Shown here: piece by piece, positions 1 through 8,335 of the stretch
Position numbering within the stretch: position 1 is the first letter of the stretch
How the letters are laid out: each line of letters starts with the position of its first letter
Assembly (NCBI RefSeq): GCF_001751245.1
Contig: NZ_LJGU01000116.1
Coordinates: 1 to 64,000 of the forward strand
Source: Streptomyces oceani
GTDB taxonomy: Bacteria > Actinomycetota > Actinomycetes > Streptomycetales > Streptomycetaceae
Direction of reading: 5' to 3'
DNA length: 64,000 bases
Position numbers and translations under genes: made by a program
The notes under the pieces: model-generated
What the model was told of the DNA's origin: nothing
What the model saw: the letters and a program-made list of their open reading frames with translations, nothing else
The model's database searches: none

Positions 1-94
1 GGGCCGGCCGCATTCGGCCCCGGGCCGCTCGCCGGTGGGAGCGGGCGCCGCCCGGGCTCCGGAAGTGCCCGGGGCGCCAGCCGAGTCCGCGCCG

Positions 95-1459
95 TCAACG
101 GAGCGCGACGCGCTTCAGCCGCCGCGCCCGGCGGGCCACCCGGCGTACCGCGCGGTTCCGCGGCAGGAACGCCAACTGCCGTGGCAGTGCACCGGGCAGC
201 GCCAGCGCCGTGAGTCGGCGGCGCTTGAAGTACGCCCACGTGCGCTCGTCGAGCCGGGTGTTGAGATAGCGCTCCGCGTCCGCCCGGAGTCCCGGGTGGA
301 GCCGCGCCTGCATACAGAAGCCCACCGCTCGTACGAGCCCCGTCAGCGTCTCCCGCACCCACGCCTCGTCGGGCGGCTGCCAGGCTGCCACGGCTGCCGG
401 GTCCTCGACGTCCGGGAGGACCGCGTCGACCAGGGTGACCGGCACGCGGTTGCTGTTCTGGTAGGGCGTGAGCCGCTCCAGCAGGATGTCCGTGCCCGTA
501 CGAGCCACCGGCAGCCGGTAGTACGTCGCCGCGGTGACCAGCGCCGTGGAGAAGCAGCCGACGACCAGGGCCGGGCGCAGTCGCTCGTACAGCGTCTCGG
601 CGAGCACGGGCGTCTCCAGCACGGTCAGTCGCACGCCCAGCTGCTCGGCCGCGCTCTCCAACGCCCGCGAGTGGCCCGCCGGCGCGACCGGGTGCGGTTT
701 GAACACCAGGTTCCGGTGGCCGAGCGCGACGGCGCCGCGCAGCATCCGTACGTGCAGCCGCTCCTCCTCGTCCGCGGAGAGGATGCCCAGTGCCGAGAGG
801 TACTGCCCGAGCAGCAGCGCGGGAGCCGGCCGGTCCCGCTGCCGGGTGACCGCGGGGGGACAGTCCGTGGCGAGTTCCGCAAGCACGTCGGTGAACGCCT
901 TGGTCGGCACCACCTCGGCCGGCACCCCGAACTCGGTGAGCAGCAGCGGTTCCAGACCGGGCAGCAGGTCGAGGTGCAGCAGCCGGGCCACCCTGGTGCC
1001 GATCAGCGGGTCCAGCTTGTCGCGGGTGGGCCCGTAGCTCATCAGCCCGTCCGCGTACACGTCGATGGGAGCCTCGGGGAACAGCTGGGCGAGTGTCTGT
1101 GCCGGCTTGGCCTGGAGGGACTCGAGCACGAGCCGCACGGAGTCCTGGTGCGGCGTGCCGAGGCCCCACAGCAGCCGCAGGTAGCGTTCCCACAACGGCA
1201 CGTCGTCCGGGCGCGGACCCCAACTGCCGGGGTGGAAGGGGCGGATGACGTCGTTCCAGGAGAGCACCCGGTCGAAGCGGTCGCGCAGCCGCTCGAAGCC
1301 CGCCATCCGGTCCAGCGCGGGCACCGTCTCCGGGGGGCTCGCGTTGTTGCTGACCAGCAGCAGCCGACGGTCCGCCGGCTCGAAGCAGCCGGCGTCCAGG
1401 GCGGCGGCCAGCGTGGCGGCGCCGTACAGCGAGGAGGCGACGAAGACCTGCGCGTGCAT
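95..1459 (-). CDS. Polysialyltransferase-like (POLYST family) glycosyltransferase
   Basis: Protein of 454 residues starting MHAQVFVASSLYGAATLAAA. The nucleotide-sugar transferase-like layout, the FKPHPVAP motif near residue 260 and the VVGCFSTAL motif near residue 310 are what I associate with bacterial alpha-2,8-polysialyltransferase-type enzymes, which extend chains from CMP-activated sugars in the cytoplasm. The ATG shares one base with the stop of the upstream GT2 gene (TGATG), so the two are translationally coupled. The basic C-terminus (many Arg) could contact the membrane. Context with NeuA- and NeuB-type genes supports polymerisation of a nonulosonic acid. The donor and linkage are inferred, and a generic capsule or wall polymerase is the alternative. 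Confidence 0.8.
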   Translation of the reverse strand: MHAQVFVASSLYGAATLAAALDAGCFEPADRRLLLVSNNASPPETVPALDRMAGFERLRDRFDRVLSWNDVIRPFHPGSWGPRPDDVPLWERYLRLLWGLGTPHQDSVRLVLESLQAKPAQTLAQLFPEAPIDVYADGLMSYGPTRDKLDPLIGTRVARLLHLDLLPGLEPLLLTEFGVPAEVVPTKAFTDVLAELATDCPPAVTRQRDRPAPALLLGQYLSALGILSADEEERLHVRMLRGAVALGHRNLVFKPHPVAPAGHSRALESAAEQLGVRLTVLETPVLAETLYERLRPALVVGCFSTALVTAATYYRLPVARTGTDILLERLTPYQNSNRVPVTLVDAVLPDVEDPAAVAAWQPPDEAWVRETLTGLVRAVGFCMQARLHPGLRADAERYLNTRLDERTWAYFKRRRLTALALPGALPRQLAFLPRNRAVRRVARRARRLKRVALR

Positions 1460-2436
1460 CAGGCGGCCTCCTGATCGACGGTCAGCGGCCGTCGTCGCAA
1501 CCGGCGCAGCCTGGTGGCGCGTTCGCTGTCCATCGAGTCCAGCGCCTCCCGCAGCATGCCTTCCGGCATCCGCTTCAGCGCCGCGGCGCTCAACTGCCGG
1601 AGCCGGCGCTCCACATGCGGCTCGAACCGGCCACTCGCCAGGTGGTGCGCGATGATGGCGCAGTAGGTGCGTACGGCCTTCGGCAGCAGCCGGTCCGCCT
1701 GGCGGTCCTGGCCGGTCTCGGCGAGGACCCGGTCGAAGGCGTGCAGGAAGTCCAGTTGACGTACGTCGCCGATCTGGGTGAGGGACGAGGCCACGCCACG
1801 GCGGTAGAAGACGCCCAGCAGGCCGACCACCCCGAAGGAGTCCGCCTCCCGGTGCAGCCGCCAGATCCACGGCCGGTCCTCGGCGGTGCGCAGCCCGTCC
1901 GGGAAGTGCAGCAGTCCCCGGTCCAGCAACCGACGGTGGTAGACGCCCGCCCAGGCGTAGGCGTAGTCCACGGAGGTGGTGCGCTCCGCTGGCAGGATCG
2001 CCTCCCTCGGGTCCAGCACGACGCCGCGACGCCCGTCCGGCACACGGGCCAGGGTGCGCGCGCGGGCCGTGCACTGGACGTGGTCCGTACGCACGAAGTC
2101 GCAGCCCAGGCCCTCGATGGCGGCGAGCAGTTCGGGGTAGTAGCCGGGCGCCAGCCAGTCGTCACCGTCCAGGAAGGTGACGTACTCGCCGCTGGCGGCG
2201 TCCAGTCCGGTGTTACGGGCGGTGGCGAGGCCGCCGTTGTTCTCGTGCCGTATCAGGACGGCACCGGGGATTTCGCGCGCGGCGCGTTCCAGGATTTCCG
2301 GGGTGCCGTCCGTCGAGCAGTCGTCGACCAGAATGAACTCGAAATCCGCGCGGGTGTTCCTGCGCAGGCTTCTCAGCGTGTCCGGGGCGTACGACTGCAC
2401 GTTGAAGAACGGCACGATGACGGAGAGCTTGACCAC
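1459..2436 (-). CDS. GT2 family glycosyltransferase
   Basis: Protein of 325 residues beginning VVKLSVIVPFFNV, a classic GT-A first strand. D38/D39 (VDDCSTDGT) and the DGDD motif at residues 90-93 (FLDGDDW) are the nucleotide and metal binding features of family GT2. The start is GTG at 2436: a -10 hexamer TAAGCT (2449-2444, minus strand) ends seven bases before it, so the transcript is probably leaderless. A much longer open frame upstream exists but precedes this canonical start. It overlaps the polysialyltransferase-like gene by one base and is divergent from the DUF6716-like gene. It likely adds a sugar in the wall-polymer pathway; acceptor and donor cannot be told. Confidence 0.85.
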   Translation of the reverse strand: MVKLSVIVPFFNVQSYAPDTLRSLRRNTRADFEFILVDDCSTDGTPEILERAAREIPGAVLIRHENNGGLATARNTGLDAASGEYVTFLDGDDWLAPGYYPELLAAIEGLGCDFVRTDHVQCTARARTLARVPDGRRGVVLDPREAILPAERTTSVDYAYAWAGVYHRRLLDRGLLHFPDGLRTAEDRPWIWRLHREADSFGVVGLLGVFYRRGVASSLTQIGDVRQLDFLHAFDRVLAETGQDRQADRLLPKAVRTYCAIIAHHLASGRFEPHVERRLRQLSAAALKRMPEGMLREALDSMDSERATRLRRLRRRPLTVDQEAA

Positions 2437-2623
2437 TCGCCAGAGCTTAGGCGCCGTCCCGGGCGCCCGTGGGACCAAAGGAGTTCCGGCGGGTGAACGC
2501 CGATTGGCGAAAAGGTTAACCAGCGCCTTTCCGGATTCGGTTGGCCGTACGGCGGCTGGCTGTTCACCGGTTGTTGTCATCGCGTACGCCCGGGAATCCC
2601 CCTGGCTTCCTAGCGTCTTGGAC
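2437..2623. promoter_or_regulatory. Divergent promoter region of the glycopolymer locus
   Basis: This 187-base gap holds two opposed leaderless-type promoters. On the minus strand TAAGCT (2449-2444) lies seven bases from the GT2 GTG. On the plus strand TAGCGT (2611-2616) lies seven bases from the GTG at 2624. The middle is less GC-rich than the genes and contains GGTTAACC (2515-2522). Confidence 0.55.
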
Positions 2624-4264
2624 GTGCCTTCCCGAATTCCCGATCGCGTTCCCCATCGCGGTCCCGACCGAGTAGCCGTGCTGGCGGATTCCGACACCCG
2701 GTGGAAATGGGGCGTCCTCACCGCCCGACGGCTCGCGCCGGACGCCCGTATCGACGGCCTGTTGCTGCGCGGCCGGGCCACGCCGACGCCCCGGCAACTC
2801 GCCGAGGTGGGCGTCCGGGTGGATTCCGTACGGGAGGTGACGGGCGCCGAGTTCGTGCGTACGGCGGACCGCGCGGCGTACGACGTGGTGGTGCTCGCCT
2901 GTGTGGGCGGCGCGGTGCAGGCCATGCTGCACGGGCTGGCCGCGCGGATCGCCCCGCCGCCGGAGCGGCGGCCGAACCCGCTGCCGGAGAAGGGGGAGCG
3001 GGAGCCGGGCCGCGAGGGCCTGGACCGGGACGCGGACCGGCGCCCGGGCCACCGACCCGTGCTGGTGACCGGCTACGTGGGGATCGTCTACGAGAAGCTG
3101 ACGGACGGTCTGCTGCTGCGGCACGGCGCCGACGTGGTGCTGGCCAACTCCCGGTATGACGCCGAACGTTTTCGCGCGGTTTACGCCGGTGCGGGCGCGG
3201 ACAGCAGTGCCGTTGTCGAGTGTGCGCTGCCCTTCCTGGACGGGGCGGGGCGAGCGGAGACGCCCGATCCGGTGGAGCCGGAGCGGGTGCCGCGTCCGTT
3301 CGGGGGGCCGGACGCGGCGGCGGGGGCCGGTTCGGACACCGCGCCGGAAGGATCGGCGGCGCCGCTCCGTATGGCGGTGCGGAACCGTACGGCGGTGCGG
3401 AACGGACCGGCCACCACGCCGCCGGCGTCTGGGCCGGGCGCCTTCACAGTGGTCTTCGCGGTCCAGCCCTCGGTGCCGAACAACCGCAGGGACCGCGCGT
3501 ACCTACTGCGCCGCGCCGTCGAGCACGCCCGCGCGCGCCCCGAGCGCGAGGTGCTGATCAAGCTTCGCAGCAAGCCCGGCGAGCACACCACGCACATCGA
3601 GGAAGCGCCCTACCAGAAGCTCGCGGCCGCGGTCCCGGGCGGGCTACCGGCCAACTGCCGACTGGTCTACGGGCACATGGGCGAGGTCCTGGACCGTACG
3701 GACCTGCTGGTCACGGTCAGTTCCACGGCCGCCCTGGAGTCCCTGCACCGTGCCGTGCCGACCGCGGTGCTCACCGACCTCGGCATCCGTGAGGTGCTCG
3801 GCAACCACCACTTCCTCGGTTCCGGATGCCTCGCTTCCTGGGATCAATTGGACGCCGGCCTGCTGCCCGAATCCGACCCGGAGTGGGCCGCCGCCCAGGG
3901 CGTCTGCCCGCCGGACGGCGAGTCGTCGGGCTGTGGACCAGCGGCGTACGCCCACGCGTTCGACGGCGCGCGGGACCGGGTCGCTGAGCTGACCGGACGG
4001 GCCGCGCGGGGCGAACTGCCCGCGCCCGCGCCGTACTACACGCCCGCCACCGCCCGCGGATACCTGCCGGGCGTCCTGGCCCGGTACGGCTTCCGGCCGG
4101 ACGGCACCCCGGAGGGAGGCGGCGCCGCCGGGCGGGAGCCCGACGGGCTGCGCGGCGCAGCGCGGAGCGCGCTGCGGGACGCGCTGCGGGACACGGCGCG
4201 GGGCGCCTACCGGCACGGCGTGCAGCGGGTGGCGCCGGTGATCCGACGGATGGGGGAGCTGTGA
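2624..4264 (+). CDS. Putative glycosyltransferase (DUF6716-like)
   Basis: Protein of 546 residues. The N-terminus (VAVLADSDTRWKWG) and the segments TGYVGIVYEKLTDG, DVVLANSRYDAERF and VVFAVQPSVPNNRRDRAY look like a GT-B type glycosyltransferase or glycerol-phosphate transferase fold; I recall this family in Streptomyces as DUF6716. GTG at 2624 is chosen because TAGCGT ends seven bases upstream (leaderless) and the recognisable domain begins soon after. A low-complexity insert near residues 225-265, rich in Arg, Thr and Pro, looks like a local expansion. Its stop overlaps the next GTG by four bases (GTGA), so it is co-translated with the cytidylyltransferase. Exact sugar unknown. Confidence 0.7.
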   Translation: MPSRIPDRVPHRGPDRVAVLADSDTRWKWGVLTARRLAPDARIDGLLLRGRATPTPRQLAEVGVRVDSVREVTGAEFVRTADRAAYDVVVLACVGGAVQAMLHGLAARIAPPPERRPNPLPEKGEREPGREGLDRDADRRPGHRPVLVTGYVGIVYEKLTDGLLLRHGADVVLANSRYDAERFRAVYAGAGADSSAVVECALPFLDGAGRAETPDPVEPERVPRPFGGPDAAAGAGSDTAPEGSAAPLRMAVRNRTAVRNGPATTPPASGPGAFTVVFAVQPSVPNNRRDRAYLLRRAVEHARARPEREVLIKLRSKPGEHTTHIEEAPYQKLAAAVPGGLPANCRLVYGHMGEVLDRTDLLVTVSSTAALESLHRAVPTAVLTDLGIREVLGNHHFLGSGCLASWDQLDAGLLPESDPEWAAAQGVCPPDGESSGCGPAAYAHAFDGARDRVAELTGRAARGELPAPAPYYTPATARGYLPGVLARYGFRPDGTPEGGGAAGREPDGLRGAARSALRDALRDTARGAYRHGVQRVAPVIRRMGEL

Positions 4265-5154
4265 ACGCCGTACGCCCCGCGCACGCCGCCGAGTCGCGTC
4301 GGTGTCCGAACGGGCGGGCCGCGCCGGCCGCACGCCGGGTGCTCGCCGTCATCCCGGCCCGGGGCGGGTCCAAGGGGGTGCCGGCGAAGAACCTCGCGGA
4401 GGTCGCCGGGGTGCCCCTGGTGAGCCGCGCCGTACACGCCTGCCGCGTGGCGGCCCTGGTCACCGATGTCGCCGTCTCCACGGACGACCCCGATATCGCG
4501 GCGGCGGCACGTACGGCCGGTGCCGAGGTCGTGGAGCGGCCGGCCGATCTCGCGGGCGACCTGGCCTCCAGCGAGGCGGCCGTACTGCACGCCATGGACG
4601 CCCACGAGGCACGGCACGGACACCCGGTGGACACGGTGTTGCTGGTGCAGTGCACCAGTCCGTTCCTCACCGCCGAGGACGTCGACGGCGTGACCCGCGC
4701 GGTGGTCGAGGACGGCGCGGACAGCGCTCTGACGGTGGCGGCGTTCCACGGCTTCGTATGGCGTGCGGACGGCGACCCGGCGGGCGGCACCGACCCGGCG
4801 GGTGGCACGGACGGCGGCGCGGAGGGCGCGTACGGCGTCAACCACGACCGGTACCACCGGCCGCGTCGCCAGGACCGCCCCCAGGACCTGCTGGAGACCG
4901 GCGCCGCGTACGCCATGGCCGCCCCAGGGTTCCGGAAGGCCGGACACCGCTTCTTCGGCCGTACCGAGCCGGTGCGTACGGACCCCGCGCGGGTGTTGGA
5001 GGTCGACGATCCGCACGACCTCGCCCGCGCCCGTGCGCTGGCGCCGCTGCTCGATCCGGAAGGGACGAGGCCGCCGGACCGGACGAGCCAGCCCCGCCAG
5101 AGCGACCAGACCGAACAGCCCCATCAGAGCAACCAGCCCCACCAGCACGACTAG
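4261..5154 (+). CDS. neuA: CMP-nonulosonic (sialic) acid cytidylyltransferase
   Basis: Protein of 297 residues. The motif VLAVIPARGGSKGVPAKN near residues 25-42 is the CTP-binding signature of acylneuraminate cytidylyltransferases; STDDPDIAAAA and LLVQCTSPFL follow in the family order. It activates a nonulosonic acid with CTP to the CMP-sugar used by the polymer-forming transferases. It starts with GTG overlapping the previous stop. Two odd low-complexity parts are present: a Gly/Thr/Asp-rich insert near residues 172-190 and a Gln/His/Ser-rich tail of about 25 residues, both outside the catalytic core. Substrate (Neu5Ac, Kdn or another) is inferred from context only. Confidence 0.85.
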   Translation: MNAVRPAHAAESRRCPNGRAAPAARRVLAVIPARGGSKGVPAKNLAEVAGVPLVSRAVHACRVAALVTDVAVSTDDPDIAAAARTAGAEVVERPADLAGDLASSEAAVLHAMDAHEARHGHPVDTVLLVQCTSPFLTAEDVDGVTRAVVEDGADSALTVAAFHGFVWRADGDPAGGTDPAGGTDGGAEGAYGVNHDRYHRPRRQDRPQDLLETGAAYAMAAPGFRKAGHRFFGRTEPVRTDPARVLEVDDPHDLARARALAPLLDPEGTRPPDRTSQPRQSDQTEQPHQSNQPHQHD

Positions 5155-5170
5155 CGGAAGGAACCGCCTC

Positions 5171-6109
5171 ATGACCTCGAACAACCGCCTGCGCGCCCTG
5201 GGTGACAGGACCGTCGGTCCCGGCCGCCCCGTGTACGTCACCGGCGAGATCGGCATCAACCACAACGGCGAGCTGGAGAACGCCTTCGCGCTCATCGACG
5301 CCGCCGCCGAAGCCGGCTGTGACGCGGTGAAGTTCCAGAAGCGCACCCCGGAGATCTGCACCCCGCGAGACCAGTGGGACCTTGAACGGGACACCCCCTG
5401 GGGCCGGATGACGTACATCGACTACCGGCACCGGGTGGAGTTCGACGAGGACGGTTACCGGGCGATCGACGAGCACTGCCGGCGGCTCGGCATCCACTGG
5501 TTCGCCTCCCCCTGGGACACCGAGGCCGTCGCCTTCCTGGAGAAGTTCGACGTGCCCGCGCACAAGGTGGCCTCCGCCTCGCTCACCGACGACGAGCTGC
5601 TGCGCGCCCTGCGCGCCACCGGCCGTACGGTCATCCTCTCCACCGGGATGTCCACCCCGAAGCAGATCCGGCACGCGGTGGAGGTGCTGGGCAGCGAGAA
5701 CATCGTGCTGTGCCACGCCACCTCGACGTATCCGGCCAAGGCCGAGGAACTCAACCTGCGGATGATCCACACGCTGCAGGGCGAGTTCCCGAACGTCCCG
5801 ATCGGCTACAGCGGACACGAGACCGGCCTGCAGACCAGCCTCGCGGCGGTGGCCCTGGGCGCCAACTTCGTGGAGCGGCACATCACCCTGGACCGCGCGA
5901 TGTGGGGCTCCGACCAGGCCGCCTCCGTCGAGCCGGGCGGCCTCCAGCGGCTGGTGCGGGACATCCGCACGATCGAGGAGTCGCTCGGGGACGGCGTCAA
6001 GCGGGTCTACGACAGCGAGCTGGCCCCGATGCGGAAGCTGCGCCGGGTCAAGGGCGTCGTGGCCGAGGCCGGCGAGCAGGACGCCATGCCCGAGCCGGCC
6101 GGCGTCTGA
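5171..6109 (+). CDS. neuB: NeuB-type nonulosonic acid synthase, lacking SAF domain
   Basis: Protein of 312 residues; starts at ATG 5171 after GGAAGGA (5156-5162). EIGINHNGELENA, DAVKFQKRTP, HWFASPWD, ILSTGMS, CHATSTYPA and IGYSGHETG are the successive TIM-barrel motifs of PEP-condensing sialic acid synthases. Family members are usually around 340-350 residues with a C-terminal SAF (antifreeze-like) domain; this one ends about 25 residues after the barrel and has none. In N. meningitidis NeuB that domain contributes an arginine contacting the N-acetyl group, so its absence suggests a non-N-acetylated substrate, for example mannose to Kdn (inference). It lies 16 bases after the cytidylyltransferase gene. 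Confidence 0.9.
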   Translation: MTSNNRLRALGDRTVGPGRPVYVTGEIGINHNGELENAFALIDAAAEAGCDAVKFQKRTPEICTPRDQWDLERDTPWGRMTYIDYRHRVEFDEDGYRAIDEHCRRLGIHWFASPWDTEAVAFLEKFDVPAHKVASASLTDDELLRALRATGRTVILSTGMSTPKQIRHAVEVLGSENIVLCHATSTYPAKAEELNLRMIHTLQGEFPNVPIGYSGHETGLQTSLAAVALGANFVERHITLDRAMWGSDQAASVEPGGLQRLVRDIRTIEESLGDGVKRVYDSELAPMRKLRRVKGVVAEAGEQDAMPEPAGV

Positions 6110-6116
6110 CCGGGAC

Positions 6117-7415
6117 GTGTCCGTGCGGCCCGCCGATCACGCCCCCGAGCCGGACCCGCCGGCCGCGTCCCACGACGCGCGTCCGCACCCGGGCCGCCCC
6201 GCGGACCCGGGTGTCGGCCCGGAGGGCGTGGGCGGCCGCGCGGGCGGTCGTACGGACCGCGGTGGTCGTACGGGCTGCGGTGGCACCCTCGCGTTCGTCG
6301 AGAGCCCGGTGCAACTGCTGAACGTCCTGGAATGGGCGTACACCAGCGCCCTCGCCGCCACCCCTGCCGCCCCGGCCGACGCAGCCCCCGCCCCCGCCGA
6401 CGCCCGCGCCGGGGCGCCGGCGGCCGAACCGAGACCCGAACCGAGACCCGAGCCCGTACAACTCGTCGTCCTGCCGCCGCACGATCCGATGACCCGGGGC
6501 CAGCTGCGACGGATGGCCGAACTGGCCCGGGACGAGGGCCACTCCGTGCGCTGGGCGGAGGCCCGTGGGGGTGCCGCGCCGGTGCGGACCATCGGCTCAC
6601 TCGCCGGGCCGCTGCGCCGCGCCTCCCGGGTGGTGCTCGGTGACCCCTTCTCCCGCTATGTGCAACTGCTCCTCACCCTGACCTCGGCCGGTCATGTGGT
6701 GGTGGTCGACGACGGCACCGCCACCATGGAGTTCGTCGCCCAGCTCGCCCGAGGCGAACGCCTCACCCGCTGGCACCAGCGCGGCTCCGGCGGCCCCGCC
6801 GCGGCCCTGTTCGGCCCGGTCGCGCGACGCGCGCGACAGCGGCTGGTCCCCTCGGGGCGGCGTGAGGTGGAGGTGTTCAGTTGCCTGCCGGTGGACCCGG
6901 AGATCAGCCGGCTCGGAGTCACCGTCACGGCGCACACCTTCGCCTGGACCCGCTCCCGTTTCGGCCCGCCCCGACTGACCCACGGCTCGGACCTGGTCGG
7001 CACGTCGCTGGTGGAGACCGGGGTGGTGGACGTCGAGCGCTACCTCACGGCGGTGACCGAGCTGGCCCGGCGCAACGGCGCCACCCGCTACTTCGCCCAC
7101 CGCCGGGAGAGCGCCGAGAAGCTGCACCGGATCAGCACGGAGGCGGGGCTGGAGGTCGTACGCCCCGACCTGCCGCTGGAGTTGGTGGCGCGGCGCGGCC
7201 CGGTCAGCCGTACGGTGCTCAGCTTCCCCTCTACGGTCGTGCACACCCTCCCGCTCGCGCTGCGGGGGACGGCGGTGCGGGTGGCCGTCTGCGACGTGGA
7301 CCCGGCCTGGCTCACCGAGCAGGCGTCGCCCCGGGCCCAGGGCTTCCTGGCCCGCGTCACCGGCACCGCCGAGGCCGCCCACCGTCTGCCGCCCTCCTCC
7401 CCGGCCACGCCCTGA
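6117..7415 (+). CDS. Putative glycosyltransferase of the nonulosonic acid locus
   Basis: Protein of about 432 residues beginning seven bases after the synthase gene; the exact start (GTG 6117 or 6123) is uncertain. After a disordered Pro/Asp/Arg-rich head the recognisable part begins LAFVESPVQLLNVLEWA near residue 60, a motif that resembles the first strand of sialyltransferase-type enzymes such as GT52. GHVVVVDDGTATMEFV near residue 190 resembles the DDG motif of these enzymes. An Ala/Pro insert with PRPEPRPEP interrupts the N-terminal domain. Neighbours argue for transfer of the CMP-activated sugar. No close family can be fixed by eye. Confidence 0.6.
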   Translation: MSVRPADHAPEPDPPAASHDARPHPGRPADPGVGPEGVGGRAGGRTDRGGRTGCGGTLAFVESPVQLLNVLEWAYTSALAATPAAPADAAPAPADARAGAPAAEPRPEPRPEPVQLVVLPPHDPMTRGQLRRMAELARDEGHSVRWAEARGGAAPVRTIGSLAGPLRRASRVVLGDPFSRYVQLLLTLTSAGHVVVVDDGTATMEFVAQLARGERLTRWHQRGSGGPAAALFGPVARRARQRLVPSGRREVEVFSCLPVDPEISRLGVTVTAHTFAWTRSRFGPPRLTHGSDLVGTSLVETGVVDVERYLTAVTELARRNGATRYFAHRRESAEKLHRISTEAGLEVVRPDLPLELVARRGPVSRTVLSFPSTVVHTLPLALRGTAVRVAVCDVDPAWLTEQASPRAQGFLARVTGTAEAAHRLPPSSPATP

Positions 7416-7476
7416 GCCGCTCGTGCTTCGCCGCTCGCGGTCGACGTACGCGGCTGGACGTAAGGTCAGCACGACG

Positions 7477-7491
7477 ACCACTCGAAGTGGT
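7477..7491. promoter_or_regulatory. Inverted repeat ACCACT-CGA-AGTGGT before the RHH gene
   Basis: A perfect 6-bp inverted repeat with a 3-base centre lies just upstream of the -10 hexamer TAGGCT (7511-7516), which is six bases before the ATG at 7523. It overlaps where a -35 would sit, so it is a plausible autoregulatory operator for the ribbon-helix-helix protein encoded next. Confidence 0.5.
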
Positions 7492-7522
7492 GTCCCACAC
7501 CACCCATTGCTAGGCTTCTGTC

Positions 7523-7786
7523 ATGCCACAGGTGAGCGTGAAGATCGACGAAGCTGTCCGGGATCGCCTCGCGGCTGTCGCCGCGGAGCGGAAGACCAGC
7601 ATCGCCGCGCTGGTCGAGCAGCTCAGCGCGGACACCCTGCCGCACGCCGAACGGGTCGCACGGATGGAGCGCACCCGCGCCCATCTGCGCGAGACGACCG
7701 GAGTGGTCATCACGGATGATGACGTGGTGAAGGGCAGCCGGTTGCTCCGGGATATCGCCGAGGGTCGGGGCGTGGAAGTCCGTTGA
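7523..7786 (+). CDS. Ribbon-helix-helix antitoxin-like protein
   Basis: Protein of 87 residues. The N-terminus QVSVKIDEAVRDRLAAVAAE followed by KTSIAALVEQL is a ribbon-helix-helix DNA-binding pattern (short beta strand, two helices). The C-terminal half is charged, as expected for an antitoxin that wraps a partner. Leaderless start: TAGGCT ends at 7516 and ATG follows six bases later. The stop overlaps the TTG start of the next gene by four bases (TTGA), typical of toxin-antitoxin operons. An inverted repeat upstream (7477-7491) may be its own operator. Function is inferred from architecture and pairing. Confidence 0.65.
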   Translation: MPQVSVKIDEAVRDRLAAVAAERKTSIAALVEQLSADTLPHAERVARMERTRAHLRETTGVVITDDDVVKGSRLLRDIAEGRGVEVR

Positions 7787-8184
7787 ACCACCTGCTCTTC
7801 GACGACACCGCGATTCTGGCGCTGGGCGCGGGTCATCACCTCGCTTCCAGCTTGCTGGTCGCCTCGCGCCTCGTGAGCGCGCCGAACGTCTATCTGCCGG
7901 CGCTGGGTGTGGCCGCGGCCGAAATGGCGCGCGAAGGTGCCGGAGCGCACGCGGTGGCCCTGGAGGAGTTCGACATCTTGCCGGCCGACGGCCTTGCCGC
8001 CCTGCGGTTGGCGACGCTTGTCACGGACGGCGTCGCCTGGCCCACCGCGCAGGTGATCGTGGCGGCCCGCCCCAGCCTGGAGTTTCCTTCCGGGCTCACC
8101 GTCGTCAGCACCGGAGCGGAGCGTTACGACGGGGCCGGCGTGCGCGTGTACGCGTTGGGTGACGGGGACTCGCGCGCGGACTGA
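7783..8184 (+). CDS. PIN-domain-like protein (degenerate active site)
   Basis: Protein of 133 residues starting with TTG and overlapping the antitoxin-like gene. The order HLLFDDTAILAL, VYLPALGVAAAEM, WPTAQVIVAA, VVSTGAERY matches PIN-domain toxins. D7/D8 and E47 are in place, but the later acidic positions appear lost (Thr-Ala-Gln in place of the D.A.A motif, STGAERY instead of T.D.. Y). It may bind RNA or the antitoxin without cutting, or the metal site may be built differently. Role in the pair is inferred. Confidence 0.55.
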   Translation: MNHLLFDDTAILALGAGHHLASSLLVASRLVSAPNVYLPALGVAAAEMAREGAGAHAVALEEFDILPADGLAALRLATLVTDGVAWPTAQVIVAARPSLEFPSGLTVVSTGAERYDGAGVRVYALGDGDSRAD

Positions 8185-8335
8185 CATACACCGGCGCGGC
8201 AACAGGGTAAATGACTAGTCATACCCAACCCTCAGTAGACGCAACCGCCGCACAGCGTATTTTTTGGTCCCCTGTGGGGCTGAACTTTTCCTGATCGCCT
8301 GTCAGTTGTCGCGTCATTCGCTCTAGGCTCCCCGC

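Noticed and set aside
1..94. Possible gene end at the left edge
   Set aside because: The 94 bases are GC-rich with an imperfect hairpin but too short to support a protein call.
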